Origin: Zeimonas sp046347945
Lineage (GTDB): Bacteria; Pseudomonadota; Gammaproteobacteria; Burkholderiales; Burkholderiaceae_E
Direction: 5' to 3'
DNA: 64,000 nt
Assembly: GCA_046347945.1 (NCBI GenBank)
Contig: JAXMFB010000005.1
Span: 186,001-250,000 of the forward strand
The translations under genes and the position numbers were made by a program. Numbering within the stretch: the first letter of the stretch is position 1; every line of letters starts with the position of its first letter. Positions 56,190-62,970 of the stretch are shown here, in pieces. The notes under the pieces are model-generated. The model saw only the letters and a program-made list of their open reading frames with translations. It searched no databases and was not told the origin of the DNA.

Positions 56190-57695
56190 TCAGCGCGACT
56201 TCTGCATCTGCGCGACGACGCCGGCCAGCTCGCGAATCCCGGCCTCGATCGACCGTGCCGGAATCGACTGGTAGCCCAGGCGAAAGCACGAATGCGGCGG
56301 CGGCTGCGCCACGAAGAACACGTCGCCCGGCTCGATCAGCACCCCCCGCTCCGCGGCGCGCCGGGCGAGCTCGTTCGCGTCGACGCCCGCGGGCAGCTGC
56401 ACCCAGCACGACCCGCCGCCGTCGACCGGCACCGCCCCGCACTGCGGTGCGTAGCGGGCGATCGCGTCGAGCGCGATCGCGCAGCGCTCGCGCTGCGCCT
56501 GCGCGAGCCGGCGCAGTTGCGCGTCGTAGTGGCCCAGCGACAGGAACAGCGCGAACGCGCGCTGGATGAACGCCGAGGGGTGGCGCAGCATCAGCCGGCG
56601 CAGCGCGCGCAACTCGGCGACCAGCCCCGGCGCGGCGACCACGTACCCGACGCGCAGGCCCGGCGCGAGGCTCTTCGACAGGCTGCCCACGTAGATCACG
56701 CGCCCGCTTCGGTCGAGGCTCTTGAGCGCCGGCGTCGGCTCGCCGTCGAAGCGGTTCTCGCTCTCGAAATCGTCCTCGATGACGATGAAGTCGTGCTCGT
56801 CGGCCATGCGAAGCAGGGCCTGGCGGCGCGCCAGCGGCATCGTCACGCCGGTCGGGCACTGGTGGCTCGGCGTGGCGTAGACGTAGTCGACGCCGTCGAG
56901 CCGCTCGTCCACCGGCAGGCCGTCCCGGTCCACCGGAATCGGCTCGAGGCGCGAGGTGCGGCTGGAGAAGATGTTGCGCGCGTCCGGATAGCCCGGCTCC
57001 TCCATCGCCACCCGCGTGCCCTCGCGCATCAGCAGGTCGGCCACCAGGTACAGCGCGTGCTGCGCGCCGACGGTCACGATCAGCTCGTCGGCCGAGGCCC
57101 AGACGCCGCGCCGCGGCAGCACGCGGGTGCGGATCTGCTGCACCAGCGCCTCGTCGTCGCGCGCGATCTGGTCGGGCGCCCAGTCGCGGGTGTCGAGCAC
57201 GCTCAGCGTCTTGATGCAGCACTCGCGCCAGGCCGCAGTGGGGAACAGCGTCGGGTCGAACTGGCCGTACAGGAACGGATACGGATACGACTGCCAGTCG
57301 GCCGGCTTCACGATCGAGCGCTGCGTGGTGAAGCGCTCGCGGAATCGCCGCTGCCAGTCGGGCTGGGCGCGCCCCGACCTTGCCGCGCCCTCGAGGGCCG
57401 CGCCGTTGACGCGACCCGACAGGATGTCGCCATTGACGAAGTGGCCGCTGCGCTGGCGCGAGACCAGGTAGCCCTCGTCGGCCAGCTGCTGGTAGGCCAG
57501 CACGACGGTGTTGCGCGCCACGCCGAGCTGGTCGGCCATTTCGCGGCTCGACGGTACCGGCGCGCCCGGAGGCAGCTGGCCGTCGAGAATCGCCGAGACC
57601 AGCATCTCGCGGATCTGGCCCTGCAGGTTCATGTTCTCGCGCGCGGAACGCTGGAACAGCTGCTTCCAGAGTGCGGCGTTCGGGACTTGCGGCAT
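56190..57695 (-). CDS. tauR: MocR-type GntR/aminotransferase regulator (TauR-like)
   Basis: A 501-aa chimeric regulator. A GntR winged helix (LVSAILDGQLPPGAPVPSSR, then LGVARNTVVLAYQQLADEGY at about 57-76) is fused to a fold-type-I aminotransferase domain with the PLP-binding lysine in VGSLSKSLAPGLRVGY and the PLP-contacting Asp in VIEDDFESENRF. TauR, the taurine-responsive activator of tau genes in Rhodobacter, has this layout. It lies 106 bp upstream of tauX in the same orientation and is divergent from the hydratase gene. The TauR assignment rests on context. Confidence 0.8.
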   Translation of the reverse strand: MPQVPNAALWKQLFQRSARENMNLQGQIREMLVSAILDGQLPPGAPVPSSREMADQLGVARNTVVLAYQQLADEGYLVSRQRSGHFVNGDILSGRVNGAALEGAARSGRAQPDWQRRFRERFTTQRSIVKPADWQSYPYPFLYGQFDPTLFPTAAWRECCIKTLSVLDTRDWAPDQIARDDEALVQQIRTRVLPRRGVWASADELIVTVGAQHALYLVADLLMREGTRVAMEEPGYPDARNIFSSRTSRLEPIPVDRDGLPVDERLDGVDYVYATPSHQCPTGVTMPLARRQALLRMADEHDFIVIEDDFESENRFDGEPTPALKSLDRSGRVIYVGSLSKSLAPGLRVGYVVAAPGLVAELRALRRLMLRHPSAFIQRAFALFLSLGHYDAQLRRLAQAQRERCAIALDAIARYAPQCGAVPVDGGGSCWVQLPAGVDANELARRAAERGVLIEPGDVFFVAQPPPHSCFRLGYQSIPARSIEAGIRELAGVVAQMQKSR

Positions 57696-57751
57696 GCGAC
57701 ATCATCGCACCGTCGCCACGCGGCGTCGCGCGCTGCAGGATAATCGCCGGC

Positions 57752-58612
57752 ATGTCCGCGCCCCTGACCTCGGCGACGATCCTCGATGCCTGCGACCATG
57801 CCCGCAGCCTCGACCGCTCGCGCTACGAGACGCTCGACGACCTGGCCAGCGCCGAAGCGATCCAGGCCAGCATCTCGATTGCCCGTTTGGCGCGCGGCGA
57901 GCGACCCGTGGGCTACAAGATCGGGTTCACGAACCGCTCGATCTGGCCGCTGTACGGCGTGTACCACCCGATCTGGGCGCCGGTCTGGAATGCCACGCTG
58001 ATTCGTGCCGCGGCCGGCACGCCGACGGCGGCCACCGGTGCCGACGCGCTGCCGGTCGGCGGGGCGATACCCTTGCCGGTCGCGCTCGCCGCCGCGCGCT
58101 TCGTCGAGCCGCGGATCGAGCCGGAGATCGTCGTCGGGCTGCGCGAGGCGCCAGCCGCCGACACGCCGGAGGCCGTGCTCGCGGCCGCCGACTGGATCGC
58201 GCACGGCCTGGAGATCGTCCAGAGCCCGTTCCCCGGCTGGCGCTTCAGCGCCGCCGAGGCCGTCGCCGCGCAGGCCCTGCACGGGGCGCTGGTGCTCGGC
58301 CCTGCGCACCCGGTGTCGGTGCTCGGGGCGCCCGCCGCGCAGGCGCTCGCGCGGCTCGGCGAGCTCGAGGTCGAGCTGCTCTGCGATGGCCGGCTGGTCG
58401 AGCGCGGTCGTGGCGCCAATGCCCTCGACGGGCCGATGCACGCGATCGCTCACTTGTCGCGCGAGCTGCGCCGGCGTGGCCGCTCGATCGAGCCCGGGTC
58501 GCTGATCAGTACCGGCACGCTGACCGACGCCCAGCCGGTCCGGCCCGGCCAGCGCTGGGAGACCGGGCTGCGCGGCCTGGACCTGCCAGGGCTGGTGCTC
58601 GACGTCCGCTGA
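57752..58612 (+). CDS. FAH-family 2-keto-4-pentenoate hydratase / 2-oxo-3-hexenedioate decarboxylase-like protein
   Basis: A 286-aa protein. N-terminal helical region, then GERPVGYKIGFTNRSIWPLYGV (first part about residues 50-60), the metal-binding EPRIEPEIVVGL (about 125-136) and ISTGTLTDAQPVRPGQRWE near the end. The family hydrates or decarboxylates products of aromatic meta-cleavage. No dioxygenase is nearby, so it may work on another 2-oxo acid. It is divergent from the MocR gene over 56 bp. Confidence 0.85.
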   Translation: MSAPLTSATILDACDHARSLDRSRYETLDDLASAEAIQASISIARLARGERPVGYKIGFTNRSIWPLYGVYHPIWAPVWNATLIRAAAGTPTAATGADALPVGGAIPLPVALAAARFVEPRIEPEIVVGLREAPAADTPEAVLAAADWIAHGLEIVQSPFPGWRFSAAEAVAAQALHGALVLGPAHPVSVLGAPAAQALARLGELEVELLCDGRLVERGRGANALDGPMHAIAHLSRELRRRGRSIEPGSLISTGTLTDAQPVRPGQRWETGLRGLDLPGLVLDVR

Positions 58613-58618
58613 ACGCGA

Positions 58619-58787
58619 TGCCCACCGATCGTCCCGCGGATGTCCGGCGCCTGCGCACCCGATTTCCGGCGCTTGCCCCCGGTTTCCACACCGCCTTCGC
58701 ACCGGATGTCCAGCGCCTGTCCCCAGACCTGTCCCCAAGGCCGTCCACGCGGTTGTTCCGCCGTTGTCCACCGCTTGCCCACCGACC
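58619..58787. repeat. degenerate repeats around GGATGTCC-GCGCCTG in the intergenic stretch
   Basis: GGATGTCCGGCGCCTG at 58638-58653 recurs with one change at 58704-58719, and weaker copies lie between them (TTTCCGGCGCTTG at 58663-58675) and after (TTGTCCACCGCTTG near 58764). The stretch is also open from an ATG at 58619 for 57 codons, but the product is low-complexity Arg/Pro, so I treat it as non-coding. Confidence 0.5.
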
Positions 58788-59921
58788 ATGACCTCCTTCC
58801 AGCCGTCCGCCGGCGATCCGGCTGCGTTCTTCCAGCCCTCCTACCGCGTCTCGCGCGAGCGCCTGCTCGAGGCCGCGCACGCGCTGTCGACGCGCCTGCC
58901 GGTACTGGTCGACTCGCGCTCGATCGCGCCGCGCGGACCAGGCGGCGAGACGCTGGCCCTCGACTGGGTTTCTTTCGGCGCCCGCCGTCCGCGTCACGCG
59001 CTGGTGCTGTCCAGCGGCACCCACGGCGTCGAGGGCTACACCGGCAGCGCGATCCAGCACCACGCGCTCGCCACCGTGCTGCCGCGGCTGAAGCTCGCCC
59101 CCGACGCCGCGCTCGTGATCCAGCACGCGAACAACCCGTACGGCTTCGCCTGGCACCGTCGCGTCAACGAAGACAACGTCGATTTCAACCGCAACGTCCG
59201 CGACCGCTTCGACCCGACGCAGTGTTCGGCCGACTACGAGGCGCTGTACGACTGCCTGAATCCCACCGACCTCGACCCGGCGCGCGAGGCCGCACGCTGG
59301 GCGCACATCGACGCCTTCGTCGCCGCGCACGGCCTGCGCCGCTTCCAGCAGGCAGCGGTCGAAGGCCAGTACCGCTACCCCGAGGGCCTGCAGTTCGGCG
59401 GGCACGCGCAGGCCGAGGGCACCCGCCACCTGCTGGCGCTGGTGCGCGAGCACCTGCGCGATGCGCAGACCGTGATCTGGCTCGATTTCCACACCGGGCT
59501 CGGCGACTTCGCCGCCTGCGAGCTGATCACCGGCGCGCCGGTCGTCGACGCCGGCTATGCGTTCTCGCAGCAGGTGTGGCCGGCAGGCGTGAAGTCCGCG
59601 GCGGGTGGCGAGTCGGTGTCGACGCCGCTCAACGGACTGCTCGACCGCGGGCTGGCGGCCGCGCTGCCCGCCGGCGCGCGCTTCGCGTTCGCCTATCCGG
59701 AGTACGGCACCTGGGAGCCGATGCGGGTGATCCGCGCGATGCGGCTGGACAACTGGCTCGCCCATCACGGCGACCGGCACGACGCGACCGGGCGCGCGAT
59801 CGAAGCCGAAATGCTCGAAGCGTTCCGCCCCGACAGCCGCGACTGGGAACGACGCGTCGTCGCATCGGGCGCCGAACTGGTCGCCCAGGCACTAGCGCGC
59901 CTGCCCGGCGCGAGTCTCTGA
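58788..59921 (+). CDS. DUF2817 (M14 carboxypeptidase-like) protein
   Basis: A 377-aa protein. The zinc site can be read as SSGTHGVEGYTGSA (His and Glu) and LDFHTGLGDF (His), the M14 arrangement, with NPYGFAWHRRVNEDNVDFNRN between them. The ATG at 58788 is preferred; a TTG at 58764 would add eight residues. DUF2817 proteins are deacylase- or peptidase-like hydrolases of unknown substrate. It is followed at 10 bp by a MOSC gene. Confidence 0.85.
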   Translation: MTSFQPSAGDPAAFFQPSYRVSRERLLEAAHALSTRLPVLVDSRSIAPRGPGGETLALDWVSFGARRPRHALVLSSGTHGVEGYTGSAIQHHALATVLPRLKLAPDAALVIQHANNPYGFAWHRRVNEDNVDFNRNVRDRFDPTQCSADYEALYDCLNPTDLDPAREAARWAHIDAFVAAHGLRRFQQAAVEGQYRYPEGLQFGGHAQAEGTRHLLALVREHLRDAQTVIWLDFHTGLGDFAACELITGAPVVDAGYAFSQQVWPAGVKSAAGGESVSTPLNGLLDRGLAAALPAGARFAFAYPEYGTWEPMRVIRAMRLDNWLAHHGDRHDATGRAIEAEMLEAFRPDSRDWERRVVASGAELVAQALARLPGASL

Positions 59922-59931
59922 GGCACTGGCG

Positions 59932-60531
59932 ATGCCGAAGCTTCTGACCGTCAGCGCCGGGCGCGCGGCGCCGCTGCTCGCGCAAGCCGGCGACGGCGGC
60001 ATGCGGCGGGTGGCGAGTGCGATCCGCAAGTCGCCGGTGAGCGGAGCGGTCGCCGTCGGCGTCCTCGGGCTGGACGGTGACGAGCAGGCCGACCTGACGG
60101 TGCACGGCGGGCAGGACAAGGCGGTCTACGTCTATCCGGCCGAGCACTACGCGTTCTGGGAGACGGTGCGCGGCCAGGCCGGCGTCGGCGGCGCGCTGCC
60201 GCACGGCGCGCTCGGCGAGAACCTGACGGTGTCCGGCCTGCTCGAGCCGCAGGTCTGGGTCGGCGACCGGCTGCGCGTCGGCGAGGTCGAGCTGGTCGTC
60301 ACGCAACCGCGCTCGCCCTGCTACAAGTTCAACGCGCATTTCGGCTTCGCGTGGGCAGCGAAGATGATGGTGCAGTCCGGCTACACGGGCTTCTACTGCG
60401 CCGTCGTTCGTCACGGGAAGCTCGCCGCCGGTGACCAAATCGATGTCGTCGCCGGCGAGCGTGCGGTTAGCATCGAACAAGCCCATCGACTGAAGAGCCG
60501 TGGGACGGCATCCCGATCCTTTCTGGGGTAG
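59932..60531 (+). CDS. MOSC domain protein (YiiM-like)
   Basis: A 199-aa MOSC protein. Conserved segments are IRKSPVSGAVAVGVLGLDGDEQAD, seen as KSPVSGAV and GLDGDEQADLTVHGGQDKAV, and the signature cysteine in TQPRSPCYKFN. YiiM-type MOSC proteins reduce N-hydroxylated compounds such as 6-hydroxylaminopurine using molybdenum cofactor. It begins 10 bp after the DUF2817 gene, so the two are probably co-transcribed. Confidence 0.9.
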   Translation: MPKLLTVSAGRAAPLLAQAGDGGMRRVASAIRKSPVSGAVAVGVLGLDGDEQADLTVHGGQDKAVYVYPAEHYAFWETVRGQAGVGGALPHGALGENLTVSGLLEPQVWVGDRLRVGEVELVVTQPRSPCYKFNAHFGFAWAAKMMVQSGYTGFYCAVVRHGKLAAGDQIDVVAGERAVSIEQAHRLKSRGTASRSFLG

Positions 60532-60540
60532 ATTAGTGCC

Positions 60541-60717
60541 ATGGCCGAACTCAGCCCAGCGCAGCGCACCGCCGGTACCGCGCGCATCGTGCTCACCGCC
60601 GGCATCCTGTTCGCCGCCGAGGCGCTGTGGCGCGGCTCGGTCGCGCGCACGCTGATGGCCGCCGCGCTGATGGTGTTCGGCGGCGGGCTGCTCTTCCTCG
60701 CCAAGCGGGCCGATTGA
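60541..60717 (+). CDS. 58-aa two-helix membrane protein
   Basis: An ATG at 60541 encodes MAELSPAQRTAGTAR followed by two hydrophobic helices (about 17-28 and 36-53) and a basic end AKRAD. Its TGA overlaps the TTG start of the next gene (TTGA), so the two are translationally coupled. I recognise no family. The regular codon structure and the coupling argue that it is real despite its size. Confidence 0.65.
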   Translation: MAELSPAQRTAGTARIVLTAGILFAAEALWRGSVARTLMAAALMVFGGGLLFLAKRAD

Positions 60718-61961
60718 AGGACGTCGAGTTCCTCGCCGTCGACGGCGTCCCGATCGACGGAGAGCTGCAGGACGCCGGCACGGTCGGCCCCGAACTCGCC
60801 TACCTGGCGCGCAGCTACCGGCACAGCCCCCGCGCGCTCGTCTTCCGCAACCCGTCGTCCGACTGGCGCCTGTTCGTGGTGCTGTTGCCGCTCGCGTCGC
60901 GGCTGTCGCTGATGACCAATCCGATCTTCGCGCAGCTCACGCGCGCCTGGGGACTGAACGTCCGCTTCGTGGGCGTCGATCGCGACCAGCTCGTCTACGA
61001 CTTCCGCGCGCTGCTGTCGGACCGTACGCTGAAGCTGCTGGTCGACCTGCTCGCGCGCAGCGAAGGCGCCGACCAAACGCTCGACCTGCTGTTCGAGTCG
61101 CTCGCCGACGAGATGCTCACCGTGCTCGACCGCCGCCGCGGCGACTGGGGCCGACACCTCGACCGTGAGCACCGACTCGAGCCGCGTGCGCCGGCCTCGC
61201 TGTTCGATCGCGCCGGGCGCTGCCCGGACTTCCTCGCGCAGTTGCGTGCCGCGCTGCGCGACGAGATCGTCGACGTCGGCTTCTACGGGCGCGCCCTGCG
61301 CTCGATCGACCTGCGCGAAGACGCGATCGACGCGCGCATCGCGGCCATCGTCGAATCGAGCCTCGACGCGGTGACGATCGCCAAGCTCGCGCGCAGCGGG
61401 GCCGGCAAGCACCTGGGCTGCTACAACTGGCTGCGGCTCGACCCGCGCCACGCGGCGCCGCGCGCGCACCTGCTGGCGCGGCTGCCGGCGTTCGCGACGT
61501 TCTTCGCCGAGACGCTGGTGCCGCTCGACGCCTGGGCCACGCCGCTCGGTGCCGGCGACGCCGATGGCGATACGGGATCCGACGCCGAGGCGCTCGACAC
61601 CGCGGCCGACGCGGCGCGTCGGCACGCGCGACGACGCCAGGCCCCTACCTTCGACCTGCGGCCGCTGGCCGCGCGACAGGACAGCGCGCACAGCCTGCGC
61701 TGGGCGGGCGTGCTCAAGCGCGCGATCGACGCCGGCCAGGACCGCGCGGTCATCGAGGCGATCGCACAACGTTTCGCCATCGACGACAACGCCGTGCGGC
61801 GCCTCTGGCGCGACAAGCCCGCAGCGCTCGGCCAGCCGCCGACCTGGCAACTCGCGCAGATCCTGCGCCGGCTCGGCGGGCGCGGCGAGCGCGACTGGCC
61901 GGCCGACGCGGCGGCCTGGGAGTCGCTGATCGCCAGCGCGGTGCCGATCGAGGCGGCGTAG
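60714..61961 (+). CDS. 415-aa protein of unknown function
   Basis: Starts at TTG 60714 overlapping the stop of the 58-aa membrane protein, and begins MKDVEFLAVDGVPIDGEL. No signal peptide or convincing membrane helix is seen apart from a short hydrophobic patch (WRLFVVLLPLASRLSLM, about 48-64). The middle is helical and charged. A low-complexity linker rich in Asp and Ala (about 282-305) separates a C-terminal domain of about 105 residues that looks like a helical bundle with a conserved-looking FDLRPLAARQDSAHSLRWAG. It has no family I recognise. Confidence 0.8.
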   Translation: MKDVEFLAVDGVPIDGELQDAGTVGPELAYLARSYRHSPRALVFRNPSSDWRLFVVLLPLASRLSLMTNPIFAQLTRAWGLNVRFVGVDRDQLVYDFRALLSDRTLKLLVDLLARSEGADQTLDLLFESLADEMLTVLDRRRGDWGRHLDREHRLEPRAPASLFDRAGRCPDFLAQLRAALRDEIVDVGFYGRALRSIDLREDAIDARIAAIVESSLDAVTIAKLARSGAGKHLGCYNWLRLDPRHAAPRAHLLARLPAFATFFAETLVPLDAWATPLGAGDADGDTGSDAEALDTAADAARRHARRRQAPTFDLRPLAARQDSAHSLRWAGVLKRAIDAGQDRAVIEAIAQRFAIDDNAVRRLWRDKPAALGQPPTWQLAQILRRLGGRGERDWPADAAAWESLIASAVPIEAA

Positions 61962-62009
61962 CTACAGCACGACCAGGTGCGAGGCGGTCGCTCCGGCCAG
62001 GACGCGCAT
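61962..62009 (-). pseudogene. stub of a PIN-domain (VapC) toxin gene
   Basis: An ATG at 62009, overlapping the antitoxin stop as expected for vapBC, encodes only MRVLAGATASHLVVL before a stop. The last residues resemble the extreme C-terminus of PIN toxins, so an internal deletion seems to have joined the start to the end. It is not functional. Confidence 0.4.
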
Positions 62010-62251
62010 CAGGCGCCATCCTGATCGCGAAGGCGATCGATCGTCGTGTCGATGACGGCCCGGCGGGCCGGGAACGACTGGAAGCCTCAGAACGACGGCG
62101 CGGGTTCGCGGGGCACCACGGCGTCGGAGCCGCTCACCAATGTCTGGCGAGCCAATTCCGACAGCACGCGGCCAATCGGAACCCCGCGACGGCCTGCAAG
62201 TTCTCGGGCGGCGGCGAGCACGTCCGGGTCGATGTCGAGGGTGGTGGGCAA
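62009..62251 (-). pseudogene. VapB-type antitoxin with an in-frame stop
   Basis: From TTG at 62251 the frame reads MPTTLDIDPDVLAAARELAG and then VPIGRVLSELARQTL, the ribbon-helix-helix N-terminus of a common VapB antitoxin family. After 54 codons a TGA (62089-62087) interrupts it. The same frame continues as GFQSFPARRAVIDTTIDRLR DQDGA, which is the normal C-terminal toxin-neutralising tail of the family. So a point mutation has truncated the antitoxin, alongside loss of the toxin. Confidence 0.6.
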
Positions 62252-62371
62252 TGGGCGTCAAGCGCCCGCTCCCTGGTTCGTCACGATGGTTCGACGATGC
62301 GATGATCGTATCGGATCTTCGACGATGATGGACTCTCTGCCACAGGCTCACCCCATGAGCCCAAGGGTCGC

Positions 62372-62547
62372 CTATCCTTCAAAGCTGTCGGGTATCCGCA
62401 AGAAATCTCGCGCAGATCGCCGTTGGTGGGAGAAATCGATGCTGCGGAACCTATGCAGCTCGGCGTGTTCGCGCAGTCGTTCGATCTTGCAGACCTTATC
62501 CCAAGCAGCCTGCGACTGAAACCTAGCGCGTTCGTCTGTCGTACCAG
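62372..62547 (-). pseudogene. open fragment without a start codon
   Basis: A minus-strand frame with protein-like composition (RFQSQAAWDKVCKIERLREH then FRSIDFSHQRRSARDFLRI) ends at TAG 62374-62372 and has no ATG, GTG or TTG. It lies behind the orphan antitoxin, one frame off the toxin stub, and may be a decayed gene from another source. I do not recognise it. The rest of the gap 62252-62371 shows nothing. Confidence 0.3.
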
Positions 62548-62555
62548 ATCATCAT
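62523..62555 (-). pseudogene. truncated toxin start behind the addiction-module antitoxin
   Basis: ATG at 62555 overlaps the antitoxin TGA (ATGA) and encodes MMIWYDRRTR before a TAG. The position is that of the RelE/ParE-type toxin normally paired with this antitoxin family, but only ten codons remain. Confidence 0.35.
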
Positions 62556-62782
62556 CGCGGCCTCCGCACCCGCCCTTCCAGCCGCTCCATCACCTCGTCC
62601 ATGCAAGTCGCATGCACGCGCCCGGCGTCGTAGTCGGCGAGTCTCCGCGCCACCTCGTCCCGCCACGAAGCACTGAGTTCCTCGACCGCGAGGCTCGCAA
62701 TCAGGCGGCCAGCAAGCTCCGCGCGATCCTCGCTCGACAGCCCCATCGCCCGCGCTTCGATCCGCTCGATTCGTCGGTTCAT
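62552..62782 (-). CDS. addiction-module component antitoxin (Unstab_antitox family)
   Basis: A 76-aa protein with the family pattern: ARAMGLSSEDRAELAGRLIASL at the start (here residues 11-32), SWRDEVARRLADYDAGRV at about 39-56, then MDEVMERLEGRV. Such antitoxins neutralise RelE/ParE-type mRNA interferases. The toxin behind it is reduced to a stub, so this is an orphan antitoxin. A TTG at 62803 would add seven residues. Confidence 0.75.
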   Translation of the reverse strand: MNRRIERIEARAMGLSSEDRAELAGRLIASLAVEELSASWRDEVARRLADYDAGRVHATCMDEVMERLEGRVRRPR

Positions 62783-62970
62783 GATGTCGCGCCGCCCCTC
62801 CAACTGATGCCCTCGAGATTGGACATGGTAGCTCGCGACCCTCCGATTTGCCCTCGCGCCCCGCCTGGTCTAACCTTCGCGCCACCCCACCCCGCCGCCC
62901 GCTGCCGCGCCCGGAGCCCGCCATCAAGAACATCGACCGGCTCCGCCTCCAGCGAGGCGTCCAGCGTAAC

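Noticed and set aside
58619..58792. A 57-codon plus-strand ORF between the hydratase and DUF2817 genes
   Set aside because: It consists of Arg/Pro/Leu repeats derived from the DNA repeats, has no ribosome site, and overlaps the start of the next gene.
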